Positions 23,798-32,585 of a stretch of 64,000 nucleotides of DNA are shown piece by piece. The stretch lies in the NCBI GenBank assembly GCA_022414725.1, contig CM039462.1, positions 122,889,786-122,953,785 on the forward strand, written 5' to 3'. How positions within the stretch are numbered: position 1 is the first letter of the stretch; each line of letters begins with the position of its first letter. A program made the translations under genes and the position numbers. The notes beneath the pieces were generated by a model. It was given only the letters and a program-made list of their open reading frames with translations. It had not been told where the DNA came from and made no database searches. This DNA comes from Microglena sp. YARC. Taxonomy: Eukaryota; Chlorophyta; Chlorophyceae; Chlamydomonadales; Chlamydomonadaceae.

Positions 23798-24894
23798 TCA
23801 GTTGTAAAATACGAAACTTTGTAACATCTCTCTAAACCGATTATAACTAATACCGTACACCCAAGACCCATAGTATACAGCAGTGGATGATACCAATTGT
23901 ACTTTACAAGTATTTTGTATCATGTTTTCGCGATTTAGTAGGTTGATATATGCTGGACAAAGAGTATCATTTACGTAAGTTAATGCAATTTCGTCCGGAG
24001 ATGGAATTTGTGAAAAAGGGTAACGGGTTGTCACCTTTATATACTCATTAATTTGTATGGGTGATGGAGATTGAGACATTGGTGGTCGCGGTTGTGGTCT
24101 AGGAGATGGTGATTGTTGTGGTCGAGGATATGGTGATGGCGATTTTGTGGTGAATGTTGTGGTGATTGGTCGATTTCGTTGTGGTGCGTGGTCGATTTCT
24201 TGACCTTCTTCACCTTCTTTGGAGTCTTGATAGGGGGTAGAGGAGATGGTGATTGTTGTGGTCGAGGAGATGGTGATGGTGAATGTTGTGGTCGAGGAGA
24301 TGGTGATGGTGATGGTGAATGTTGTGGTGAACTAGGTAGGTTGCAGTTCTCAAGAATGGGAGATTTATAATTTCCTGTCAGTACATTGTTTTGAAATTCT
24401 GCAACACTGTTTTCATTTCCACGAACGTAGTATTGCATACACACAAGAATATTGTTGTTAGATTCTGAATACGAAATACCGATACCGATTTCTGTGGTAG
24501 CTTTCCAAACTAATTGTGTAAAATGACCAGTAGATGGAGAAAAACGGGGCGTATTGAAATCGTAGAAGTCAACTTCATCGTACCACAAACTTACCGACCT
24601 GGTATAATAATGCGTTAAATTTATGGTATTTAAAGCTGAAAACGAAAACAAACCAAGGTTCTCTCCATATCGACCTGAATCGCTATGTTCGAACTTATTT
24701 TCTTTCGCAAGGTAATCGGACCATGTTTGTGCGGATATTGAAATTGCTGGATTAAATGAAACTGGTGGAGAGCAGTGAATTCTTCTATAATCGTTTACTT
24801 GGTCGAGAATGCTTTGTTCATTTAATGGTAATATTATGCTTGTGCATGAGCCAACTAGTCCAAGTATTATTGTTAACAAATATGGTATTTTCAT
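23798..24894 (-). CDS. Secreted CAP-domain (SCP/PR-1-like) protein with Ser-Pro linker; one frameshift
   Basis: Start at 24894 (MKIPYLLTIILGL) gives a signal peptide of about 20 residues; an ATG three codons upstream is possible. Residues ~30-165 form a CAP domain: helix ILDQVNDYRRIHC, the GENLG strand, signature CAP1 (GHFTQLVWKAT) and CAP2 (LVCMQYYVRGN), which are diagnostic. A linker of repeated SPSPSPRPQ units and a lysine patch (KTPKKVKKVKK) follows. A single missing base in an A/T-run at about 24142-24146 moves the frame; the other frame continues the SPSP repeats and then a ~75-residue domain with three cysteines or fewer, ending at 23798. As given, the first frame runs on to 24037 with a His-rich tail that is almost surely an artefact. 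CAP proteins are extracellular; the role in a virus is unknown. Confidence 0.8.
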
Positions 24895-25166
24895 GACATG
24901 CATATATTATATATGTGAGATTTTAAACGCAACATGCCCAAAATGCCAAAAAAATAAGTGTTGTTTTTGTTTTTCTTGTAAAACCAATAAACACAGAAGT
25001 TTTAACACCCAAGTCAGAAAATGGGGGAGGGGAAGATGCCAAACACGTACTTCAAGAATCGACAGTGTCCCGCCGTTTTCGTGGAGGCGTGTCACGATGC
25101 GTGTAATAATAACGCATCAAATGCATGGAACACGCATGGAGCTGGGGTGGATTGAGCTCAAACCAC

Positions 25167-25342
25167 ATATAATGGGCGTTCCTGCCTCCCGGCCGATTTT
25201 TTAAAATTTCTAATCAGGATTTAGAGCCTCTTGAACGACTCGCTAGCTTGAGACATATAAGCACCAAGGAATCACAAATCCGCTCCATACCATGTTTCGC
25301 AACCAGTCAAAATCGGCCGGGATGCAGGAACGCCCATTATAT
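25167..25342. mobile_element. MITE-2, complete copy (176 bp)
   Basis: Perfect 12-bp ends (ATATAATGGGCG and CGCCCATTATAT) within imperfect inverted repeats of about 32 bp (left part contains GTTCCTGCCTCCCGGCCGAT; right part ATCGGCCGGGATGCAGGAAC). It has no coding capacity. Related copies or ends: 55171-55319, 57885-57930, 47990-48045, 43527-43556 and about 1965-2080. Confidence 0.85.
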
Positions 25343-25399
25343 GTTTTAGAGGTTGTTTGTGTGTGACATGATTCTCTCTATTTGGAAGGCATGTTACAA

Positions 25400-25474
25400 C
25401 GCCAATTTTCTAACGGCGATGTCGTTTATTTCCATCTGATATATATGTTTCATTTTACTGTTCCGCCAACTGAA
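25400..25474 (-). repeat. MITE-1 L-type end, inverted, with ~45 bp of subterminal sequence
   Basis: Reads, on the minus strand, as CAGTTGGCGGAACAGTAAAA, then TGAAACATATATCAGATGG, then a CGACATCGCCGTTAGAAAAT stretch. The same ~70 bp occurs in opposite orientation at 27633-27700 and in part at 41434-41480. It marks the end of an element that extends to the left. Confidence 0.75.
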
Positions 25475-25527
25475 GACAGTATCGGTTACAAAGATTGAAT
25501 GAATTGGTTTTATGCGTTTTATGACAA

Positions 25528-26070
25528 TTATGTTTTGTACGTCGGTGTTTTAGTTTTGCAAGTTGTTACTCCAAAGAAAAATTTGGTCATCGAAAAATCG
25601 TTTTTGTATTCTATGCGTTGCAGATACATATAATGCGCGGCTCCGATGAAAATCAATGATAGAATAATTATGACTAATATATTGCTGATATCTTTTTGTA
25701 TTTTTTGTAATTTATCTGTATCGTCACCGCGTTCTGTTTGGATGGCTACGTGCTTTTTTAGTGTTTGGTCTATCAACAAAAGTCCTAATATTGGTGCAAT
25801 AAAGTACCACTTTGACTTGGTCATTATAATGAATATTGTGTATACAAATATAGTCTTGAACCATACAATCGATATGTGGTTTTTGTTGCTTGGGTCCAAT
25901 ATTGTAAAAAGAAAGAAAAATGTAGCGATTCCAATCAAATGCACAACAAATGGATGCGAAACCATAATGCGTTTCAGATCACAGTTTAATAGTTTGGACA
26001 GGTGTCCGAACAAAACCCATAAGAAAATACTTGACAGTGCTGTGCTTGCGTCAAATGTTTGGTTGAACAT
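25528..26070 (-). CDS. Multi-pass membrane protein, unknown function
   Basis: 180 residues, starting MFNQTFDAS at 26070. Four hydrophobic segments are visible: around residues 15-30, 42-62, 72-100 (two closely spaced) and 130-152 (ILVIIILSLIFIGAAHYMYL). Between the third and fourth is a polar loop (ERGDDTDKLQKIQKD). The C-terminus is polar (KTKTPTYKT). Composition is A+T-rich compared with the neighbours. Small membrane proteins of this layout occur in many nucleocytoviruses, sometimes in the virion membrane, but I do not assign a family. Confidence 0.7.
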   Translation of the reverse strand: MFNQTFDASTALSSIFLWVLFGHLSKLLNCDLKRIMVSHPFVVHLIGIATFFFLFTILDPSNKNHISIVWFKTIFVYTIFIIMTKSKWYFIAPILGLLLIDQTLKKHVAIQTERGDDTDKLQKIQKDISNILVIIILSLIFIGAAHYMYLQRIEYKNDFSMTKFFFGVTTCKTKTPTYKT

Positions 26071-26206
26071 ATTCTAAATACTTTTGAGAATAAAATTAAA
26101 TAATGTCCTCATCGGTCGTCGTACCCGGACATGTCCAAAATCAAGTACGCCAAAATACACGAAGAAATCAAACGCATCCTGCATGAAGACCACGCGGCAA
26201 AGGAAA

Positions 26207-26303
26207 GTCTCCATGTGACTGACTCGACAGGATCCGCAGTGACGAGAGTGGTAGCCATGTGACTCGACAGGATCCGCCGTCACGAGAGTGGTAGCCATGT
26301 GAT
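26207..26303 (+). repeat. Two-copy ~40-bp tandem repeat
   Basis: CATGTGACTCGACAGGATCC, then GCAGTGACGAGAGTGGTAGC is present twice head to tail (the first with an extra GACT), followed by a third CATGTGA. No coding meaning is seen. Confidence 0.75.
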
Positions 26304-26338
26304 ATCAATCGTCCACAAGACGACATACCAGACCACTC

Positions 26339-26458
26339 TAAAGTCGCGGAACAGTTAAATGAAACATCAAAAAACGGTATAATGCGGTGACCCATTAGGT
26401 TACACCGTACGGTGTTCAGTACACGAGGCAGTTTCATTTTAGTATTCCGTCGACTGTA
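26339..26458 (+). mobile_element. MITE-1, minimal copy (120 bp)
   Basis: Left L-type end at 26339 (GTCGCGGAACAGTTAAATGA) and right R-type end at 26431-26458 (GTTTCATTTTAGTATTCCGT, CGACTGTA). The only internal sequence is ACGGTATAA and the hairpin GGTTACACC, GTAC loop, GGTGTTC. It is essentially two ends joined, carrying the same right-end hairpin that follows the Fanzor gene. Confidence 0.8.
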
Positions 26459-26481
26459 GATTGACACACATGTTCATCGAA

Positions 26482-27624
26482 ATGCATTCGCACACGCAAT
26501 CATCGTTTCCATTCCTAACGTCGGTTCCTTATGACATTCTTGATCGTATTGTCATATTCTCTTCCAACCCCAAGATTGTATTAGTGTGCAAAACTCTGCA
26601 CAAAAGATTTTCAGGATTGCCCCTTGCCGGACTGATCCAACCACCACAGCGAGTTGGAGAGATGATGGCGAAAGGGGGGCGCGCAGACCTTCTAGCAGTA
26701 TGCTTGGTGTCCAATCCTCTTGTACAGGTTAAGGGGGGCCTACAATTGAGGGCGAACCAAAATGAAAACAAGCTTCTCTATGTGGCTGCCAAGGCCGGTC
26801 ACGTCGATGTCTGCAAGCTGCTGATGGATCCAGAGGTGGCTGGACTTGAGTACAGGGCCCAAGCGAACTCTTGCTACAGCTGGGCCTTGTTTGCGGCTGC
26901 CAAGGAAGGTCACGCAAATGTCTGCAAGCTGCTGATGGATCCAGAGGTGGCTGGACTTCAGGACAGGGCCCAGGCGAACTCTGTCAACAGCTGTGCATTG
27001 GGGGAGGCTGCCAGGGTAGGTCACGCAAATGTCTGCAAGCTGCTGATGGATCCAGAGGTGGCTGGACTTGAGTACATGGCCCAAGCGAACTCTTTCTACA
27101 GCTGGGCCTTGTTTGCGGCTGCCAAGGAAGGTCACGCAAATGTCTGCAAGCTGCTGATGGATCCAGAGGTGGCTGGAATTGAGTTCAGGGCAAGGGCTAA
27201 CTCTGTAAACAGCAGTGCATTGTTGGCAGCTGCCAGGGCAGGTCACACAGATGTCTGCAAGCTGCTGATGGATCCAGAGGTGGCTGGACTTGAGTACAGG
27301 GCCCAAGCGAACTCAATCGACAGCTGGGCATTGTGGGCGGCTGCCAAGGCAGGTAACGCCGATGTCTGCAAGCTGCTGATGGATCCAGAGGTGGCTGGAA
27401 TTGAGTTCAGGGCAAGGGCTAACTCTGTAACCAGCAGTGCATTGTTGGCAGCTGCCAAGGAAGGCCACTCAGATATCTGCAAGCTGCTCATGGATCCAGA
27501 GGTGGCTGGAATTGAGTTCAGGGCCCGGGCGAACTCTAGAGACAGCAGGTTAGGCTCCTTTTTCAGAAATGTGTTCAGTTTTCTCAAGCGAACAACATCG
27601 GGTACCCATGATCAAGTGAGTTGA
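26482..27624 (+). CDS. F-box/ankyrin protein, isolated intact copy J
   Basis: Start by homology at 26482 (MHSHTQS; an in-frame ATG at 26470 would add four residues). F-box-like residues 1-50 (YDILDRIVIFSSNPKIVLVCKTLHKRF), the conserved GEMMAKGGRADLL segment, then NQNENKLLYV and seven complete 37-residue ankyrin repeats, all in one frame. The C-terminus diverges after SRDSRLGSFF. It is the only fully intact member of the main family in the window and lies 5 kb from the tandem cluster. Its ends sit next to element ends: an R-type MITE-1 end stops at 26458 and an L-type end begins at 27633. Likely SCF adaptor (family inference). Confidence 0.9.
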   Translation: MHSHTQSSFPFLTSVPYDILDRIVIFSSNPKIVLVCKTLHKRFSGLPLAGLIQPPQRVGEMMAKGGRADLLAVCLVSNPLVQVKGGLQLRANQNENKLLYVAAKAGHVDVCKLLMDPEVAGLEYRAQANSCYSWALFAAAKEGHANVCKLLMDPEVAGLQDRAQANSVNSCALGEAARVGHANVCKLLMDPEVAGLEYMAQANSFYSWALFAAAKEGHANVCKLLMDPEVAGIEFRARANSVNSSALLAAARAGHTDVCKLLMDPEVAGLEYRAQANSIDSWALWAAAKAGNADVCKLLMDPEVAGIEFRARANSVTSSALLAAAKEGHSDICKLLMDPEVAGIEFRARANSRDSRLGSFFRNVFSFLKRTTSGTHDQVS

Positions 27625-27632
27625 CACTCCTC

Positions 27633-27700
27633 TACAGTCAGCGGAACAGTAAAATGAAACATATATCAGATATCGACATCGCCGTTAGAAAATTGGCGTT
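27633..27700 (+). repeat. MITE-1 L-type end with subterminal sequence
   Basis: TACAGTCAGCGGAACAGTAA followed by the subterminal block shared with 25400-25474 in inverse orientation. It starts 8 bp after the stop codon of the ankyrin gene. Confidence 0.8.
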
Positions 27701-27738
27701 AAGAATGGTTTCTGAATTGGGTGTGTTAAAAACTTGTA

Positions 27739-28189
27739 TACAGTTGTTCTCAAATAATTTTGGGACACTCAGTATAATTTGAATGATATCCCTTGAAACC
27801 AGGTACAGGTCCGTGGTTCACTACAAATATTTTTTGAGGAGTCTCAGGAAGGTTTGTAATATATACAACGTGTCCAAGAGCTCACTACTTGGAACCGCGA
27901 TGTGAACGCTTCCAGAAACATCCTGATGCTTACACTTCACCAAGTCTTTGGGAGAGAGCGTCCTCTCGCGTTTCGCCGAGACGCGCCGAGAAGTTCCTCG
28001 ACAACCCCACCCCCACCCCCTGATACTGATATGGGGACACAGACGGTTGAACGGTTTACCAAAGAGGCTACTCGGAATATCATCTTAGAGAACCTCTTCA
28101 ACCTTCTGCACCCCCCAACGTTGCCCAAAAGCAACGATCTGCAGTCTGGATGATTATAAAGTGTCCCACTTTATTTGAGAACAACTGTA
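27739..28189. mobile_element. MITE-3, complete copy (451 bp)
   Basis: Inverted terminal repeats of about 30 bp: left TACAGTTGTTCTCAAATAAT then TTTGGGACAC; right GTGTCCCACTTTATTTGAGA then ACAACTGTA. The inner sequence has a small open frame (27902-28153) that I do not regard as a gene. A related half copy starts at 49513, sharing the inner segment CAGACTGCAGATCGTTGC; single ends occur at 43317-43345, 55515-55535 and 63316-63342. Confidence 0.85.
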
Positions 28190-28647
28190 GTTACGAACAT
28201 CAGTCGCTCTACTCTGTGGAGGTGGAAACGCTTTGGTGTGAATCGAAAACGACTTGAATTTGTAAGCAAACTTTTTTAGACGAACAATAATTTGTTAAAA
28301 TCGTTTTTATTGTCAACTATGCAATGCACAACCGCAAGAGGTGTTGTTGCATTTTTCAAAAGCACTCACAATTTACGATTATAAACTAAAACAGTGTATC
28401 GTTTCATTAAAATACTTGGGTTTACAAGAAAAAAGAGCAAACTCAGTGGACAGTGTAAAGGGGACCTGGGAGCTTTTCGAGGATTCATTATAAGGAGATT
28501 TTTCACTTGATTTGAGAACCGCAACAACTGTAAGAGACGTTACACTCAGACCGGTCAATTATACTTGACAACGTTGTAAATCAGAGCCAAGCGGAAACCA
28601 TCCTAGAAAGCACGGTGGACGCGAAGAAACCTATAGATTCTTTCGAC
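28190..28647. other. Intergenic stretch
   Basis: A+T-rich, with no coding frame or repeat that I can support. Probably holds the promoter of the following small gene. Confidence 0.4.
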
Positions 28648-29013
28648 ATGTGGTCGCTTTTCGAGGCATCCGAGAGAGAACGCAATCTCGTCGTCGTGGC
28701 AGCACTCAGCAAAGACACCGCTCTGATACAGCTGAAAAAAAAGGAACGGTATTCAGTAATTTGTTTAATTTTAGACGAGTACCGCGCGTACCCTGCGCAC
28801 GCTATGGCGAAGATGGCGGATCCGTTCAAAATTATCAGGTGGAATAAGAATCGAAGAAAAATGCAAAGGGTGATTGTAGAAGATGCGGCAGTCGAGGTAG
28901 ACCGACGCGTTCGCGTGATCCAGCGCGTGTGGAGGAAAGTTATCGTTGACCCTGCTTATTCAGTGTGCAGAAGCCGACTGAACAGAGAGTTTCTGACGTT
29001 GAACATTGACTGA
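28648..29013 (+). CDS. Small hypothetical protein with a viral IQ-like C-terminal motif
   Basis: 121 residues from ATG 28648 (MWSLFEASERERN); the frame is open to 28615 but only with a GTG. The N-terminal half has an alternating helical pattern (RNLVVVAALSKDTALIQLKKKERY). The C-terminal part, RRVRVIQRVWRKVIVDPAYSVCRSRLNREF, contains an IQ-like helix and the pattern I-Q-R-x-W-R-x-x-x-x-D-P-x-Y-x-x-C-R-x-R-L, which recurs in small proteins of many nucleocytoviruses. The function of that motif is not known to me. Confidence 0.65.
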   Translation: MWSLFEASERERNLVVVAALSKDTALIQLKKKERYSVICLILDEYRAYPAHAMAKMADPFKIIRWNKNRRKMQRVIVEDAAVEVDRRVRVIQRVWRKVIVDPAYSVCRSRLNREFLTLNID

Positions 29014-29354
29014 CTACATGTGTATGAATACATTTGACCGTGATCCGCAGTTTGTGTGGGGTCGATTGCTGGATGGGGGTGGTTTCTACATTCATTCTAT
29101 CGAGATTTATCGACGTTTGCGTGTGAGACAGGGAGAGAGAGAGGGAAATCATGGAGCAGCATCATTTAATCATCGTTGTTAAATCAAATTTAAAAATAAA
29201 TGGAAGTACTGTTGCTAGACGTGTTGCTCAATTCAGTGACACAATAGCTAAATGAGAAGCAGGGTCGCGGACATACTTGGACAATCTGGAATCTCTGATG
29301 GGATCCGCGGGATTGACAGTGTCATCCAGCGCTTTGCACCAGAAGCCCAGAAGA
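29014..29354. other. Intergenic stretch
   Basis: Contains a short GAGAGAGAGA run (about 29131) and otherwise nothing that I can support as a gene. Confidence 0.4.
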
Positions 29355-29951
29355 TTACTCGCAAGTGGGCCCCTTTCGGAAGTACAGTTGAAGTGCACGG
29401 ATCGCTTCAGCTTTTTCTAGCACCACAGTCCCCTCGTACACCATGAAATCGAGGTAGGCTTGACGGAGGTCGCTATTCGGTTTGCTGTCCTTTTTCATTT
29501 GTTTCCTGGACTGTCGAACGAAGTGGTTGAGCCCAGTGTAACCCAGGGCGATGGCCAGGGGCTCGAACTCCGTACATTCCAGTACATCAATGGGGGAGTC
29601 TCCCATCCAGAAGTAGTAGCGGATGTGCTGGGACGTGTCGTCGAACCCAGGCATATCGTTGACCAGTAGTGTACTGTCATTCTGAGCTTTCGTCAGAATG
29701 ACAGTCGCCTCGTGCACCATGAACTCGAGGTACCGAGGGTGGTAGGGGCTCGATGGTTTGCTGTGACTCTTGAGGAGATCCCTCGTCTCTTTCATGAATT
29801 TGTAGTGATCAGCGAAACCCATGTTGGAGCACACATCTTTGGGGAGACCGGTTTCCAAATGATCGTTGAGGGGTCCTCCGTTGAACCACAAGTGGTAGCG
29901 AAACAGCTGGGCCGTGTTCGTGAACTCGAAGTTGTCAACCTGTTGAAACAT
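29355..29951 (-). CDS. Hypothetical protein with two internal repeats
   Basis: 198 residues from ATG 29951 (MFQQVDNFEF). The frame is open further upstream (to 30077), but that part would encode the palindromic telomere-like promoter region, so the shorter start is preferred. Two repeats of about 75 residues: residues ~15-90 (FRYHLWFNGGPLNDHLE, then HPRYLEFMVHEATVIL) and ~105-180 (IRYYFWMGDSPIDVLE, then RQAYLDFMVYEGTVVL). The conserved positions are aromatic (R-Y-x-x-W/F, F-M-V-x-E) and the repeats look helical. I do not recognise the family. Confidence 0.7.
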   Translation of the reverse strand: MFQQVDNFEFTNTAQLFRYHLWFNGGPLNDHLETGLPKDVCSNMGFADHYKFMKETRDLLKSHSKPSSPYHPRYLEFMVHEATVILTKAQNDSTLLVNDMPGFDDTSQHIRYYFWMGDSPIDVLECTEFEPLAIALGYTGLNHFVRQSRKQMKKDSKPNSDLRQAYLDFMVYEGTVVLEKAEAIRALQLYFRKGPTCE

Positions 29952-30025
29952 ATCGTCGAGAGTTGAGAGTTGAGAGTTTACTGTGTTGTCGAACCTGTTC
30001 CCAGAATTTATACTCCGTTTGGGCA

Positions 30026-30051
30026 CCCTAAACCCCACCGTGGGGTTAGGG
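30026..30051. promoter_or_regulatory. Palindrome of telomere-like CCCTAAACCC units
   Basis: CCCTAAACCCCAC, CG, TGGGGTTAGGG forms an inverted repeat of about 11 bp with a short loop, about 75 bp upstream of the start of the minus-strand gene ending at 29355. CCCTAAA-like units also precede the primase gene (51170-51185) and lie near 38830 and 41385. Confidence 0.5.
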
Positions 30052-30240
30052 TTTATACAACTTACCATTGTGTTCATACCACATTTCTATCAGAAGCGGT
30101 ACAGCATCTTTGTGACCTCTCTTGTACGCGATCCTCTGAATCCTCTGGGTCTGCGGCACCTCGTCCCCGACTCTCTCTCTCTCTCTTTCCTGTGCGGAAA
30201 TGAATAGTCGGTCTTCCCAATTTCCACTTAAAAACAGGTG

Positions 30241-31632
30241 TTAAGCTGACACACCCGTCAAGGGGCGGTGAACCGGAGAACCCTTCACATGATGGATCAA
30301 GTCCGAAACTGTTTTGAACTCCTTATTACATTGTCTGCAACACACACCGTGTGCACTGGGTTGATCCAGGATAATACGTCGATGCGCAACACTTAGATTG
30401 TGAAATAGGTAAAGGTAACGAGACCACGTGCATCCGCGTCTCTCGAACACACCGCGGAACATCGAGTCCCAATCACGCACACATATTCTTTTCACGATTT
30501 TAGAAACCATGCAGTGCACTTGCTTGCGAATTTCAGCATCTTGTGAAGCGATACATGCCTGCTTAATGGCATCTCCATACTTGAGTGAAAACACGGCATG
30601 CGTCAGCTTGGGGGAATCGCCCACAGCGGCAGCAACTTCAGCCATCACGGCAACAGATATCGCGTCAGCATGTGCAATGATGGCCTCGTGTGGCAGGTCT
30701 TTGAGATCGATGCATAATTTTGTAATGAAGCCGGCAAGCTTGCGGTTGAGCAGAGCGTGCGTAACCCCAAGAATATCGGATGTTGTGCATGACACCACCA
30801 ACTGATCCTTGGGCAACAGCTTGTCGAGCAGCTGACCCTTGGGCACCACACTTGCGCAGCACTTGAACACATGTGCAAGATCTTGAGACGACATGATGTG
30901 GTCATACAATTCATCCAACGATGCCTTCCGCAGGGAGACGCACGAGAGTCGTGCAGCCTCCTTGTCCGCGATTACTTTTGCTGTTGCGAGTTCGCAAAGC
31001 TCGGTGTAGTAACAATAAGAAGAACTGTCGCCGAAACAAACCGCATCCTTTATAAGGAACTCCCGCGCACGCGCATACACATCGGCGCTCCAGAGAAATG
31101 TGAGGTCGTAGCTGAGGTCGACATATCGTTTGTACATGCCAATTGTGATAGAGGGCAGTCCCCGACAAATATACGAAACAACCTCTGGACCCAACCCCTT
31201 CAGGTCATTCTTGACAGCAAAATCGCAAATAGTGTTTTCACGTAGACATGTCTGACAAATGCGTTTGCCAAACTGCCAATACACTTTGGAAGTATTCGGG
31301 TGAGCGTCACACAACTCACATCCGCGTCCGAGAATCAGCATTACCGCGTTTCGATACGAGCATTTCACATCACCTCCACACACTTTTCTGCTGAAGATCT
31401 TGCAGACCAATTGGAAAACAGTTTCCCATATGTCATCACCGACGAAGGTCGCGCTCTCCTGACTCAACATACATACGCTCACAAGCGGGCGCAATGCCGC
31501 ACGAACCGTCTTCAAAGGGGAGCCTGTGGGCAGGCGTCTCAATGATTCCACAACGCAACAGCATATCTGGGACAATATTACATCCACCAATACATTGGGA
31601 ATATCAGGTATCCTTGATTCGGACATTGTCAT
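30241..31632 (-). CDS. F-box-like/zinc-finger protein
   Basis: 463 residues from ATG 31632 (MTMSESRIPDIPN); ATG 31626 is an alternative. The N-terminal ~85 residues look like an F-box (IPNVLVDVILSQI, then LRPLVSVCMLSQESATFVGDDIWETV). A four-cysteine zinc site follows at about residues 110-140 (GCELCDAHPNTSKVYW, then RICQTCLREN). The middle is helical with a long alanine-rich stretch. The C-terminus has a C2H2 finger (CCRQCNKEFKTVSDLIHHV, then H). F-box plus this cysteine module is found in several giant-virus protein families, probably ubiquitin-ligase adaptors (inference). Upstream, TTTATATGAA lies at about 31671. Confidence 0.8.
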   Translation of the reverse strand: MTMSESRIPDIPNVLVDVILSQICCCVVESLRRLPTGSPLKTVRAALRPLVSVCMLSQESATFVGDDIWETVFQLVCKIFSRKVCGGDVKCSYRNAVMLILGRGCELCDAHPNTSKVYWQFGKRICQTCLRENTICDFAVKNDLKGLGPEVVSYICRGLPSITIGMYKRYVDLSYDLTFLWSADVYARAREFLIKDAVCFGDSSSYCYYTELCELATAKVIADKEAARLSCVSLRKASLDELYDHIMSSQDLAHVFKCCASVVPKGQLLDKLLPKDQLVVSCTTSDILGVTHALLNRKLAGFITKLCIDLKDLPHEAIIAHADAISVAVMAEVAAAVGDSPKLTHAVFSLKYGDAIKQACIASQDAEIRKQVHCMVSKIVKRICVRDWDSMFRGVFERRGCTWSRYLYLFHNLSVAHRRIILDQPSAHGVCCRQCNKEFKTVSDLIHHVKGSPVHRPLTGVSA

Positions 31633-31933
31633 TGGTGGTGTCTTCTTCAACAAAGCGGGACACCTTTATATGAATTGCAGCTTGGAAAGGTGCTAAAAAA
31701 TATGGAGAATCGACTTCTCTCAGAAACTAACCCATGACCAATTGCTGTTCACATGGAACCTTTCTCCACTTCAGTCTTCAAAGTTCTCATTTGAATATTT
31801 GCTACTACCACCAAGATCTGCACTAGGTAACGTTTCACTCAGGCTCACGCCTCAAGCTGCGAAACGATACCCACGCCCTCCTACTCATGGAAACTTCGCA
31901 CTCGTCTCCATGGCCGAGTATAGGTCGCGCGCC

Positions 31934-31980
31934 TTATACCGTTTATTGGGATGTTTCATTTTACTGTTCCGCCGACTGTA
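31934..31980 (-). repeat. MITE-1 L-type end, inverted
   Basis: TTATACCGTTTATTGGGATG, then TTTCATTTTACTGTTCCGCC, then GACTGTA. It exactly mirrors the left end of the complete copy at 62844. Its outer terminus faces right, so it is not the left end of the Fanzor element as it stands. It could be a separate element or a rearranged piece. Confidence 0.8.
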
Positions 31981-32012
31981 TCATCGCGCGAGTCACTGTC
32001 TCACTCATCCTG

Positions 32013-32363
32013 TTAGTCACCGCAGGCTTCGCCAGACCAAGCGTACTTCAAAATGTTCGATAACATACCATTGTAAACGGTGGCTTCGCCCACCTCGAAG
32101 TACTCGGCACCCACATCTCTTCGTGGCTGGATTCTGGAATCGTAACCACCGCGCATGTACCTGAGCAGTGTCGCCTCTGCATCCACGCACGCTTGTGCAT
32201 CTCGAACATGGATGGCAAAAATGATCTGGGATCCATTGGGGTACTGCGAGAGACTCTTGCAGAACGGATGGCTGGTCCGGCCGACCTTTACGACCAACGG
32301 GGACTTTCCCAGGAACTCGCGCTCGACGAGGGCGTACACGATGTGGTGAGTGTGATGCGCCAT
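32013..32363 (-). CDS. T5orf172-type GIY-YIG-like protein
   Basis: 116 residues from ATG 32363 (MAHHTHHIVYALVERE). It has the T5orf172/MUG113 pattern: VVKVGRTSHPF (GIY-YIG-like second strand), LSQYPNGSQIIFAIHV, the helix AEATLLRYM and RRDVGAEYFEV at the C-terminal strand. Related to the gene at 55557-56117 (shared PNGSQ and IG/VGxEYFE) and to a relic at 38462-38630. Such domains are thought to be nuclease-like DNA-binding modules found alone or in viral regulators; catalysis here is unproven. It is divergent from the Fanzor gene and only 220 bp away. Confidence 0.75.
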   Translation of the reverse strand: MAHHTHHIVYALVEREFLGKSPLVVKVGRTSHPFCKSLSQYPNGSQIIFAIHVRDAQACVDAEATLLRYMRGGYDSRIQPRRDVGAEYFEVGEATVYNGMLSNILKYAWSGEACGD

Positions 32364-32585
32364 GGATGGATGATACACAAGGGAAGGGAAGGCTTTACTC
32401 AGCCAAGATGGCTGTCGCGAGCTTTATACCGTGATAATCGGGCGTTTTTACGAGGTCCAATCGAGATCCAAGGACGAATATGCGCCGTTTGCCGCGCATG
32501 CATTTCGTCATATCTTCACGATGAGAAGAAGAAGTTTGGAACACTTATGTGTATAAAGCGGTCTGTGACGTATTGATTATGAAAG

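Noticed and set aside
27902..28153. 83-codon frame inside MITE-3
   Set aside because: No start context, no family, and the related half copy at 49.5 kb does not keep the frame.
29460..29966. Plus-strand frames opposite the two-repeat protein
   Set aside because: Shadow frames of the minus-strand gene, which has clear internal protein repeats.
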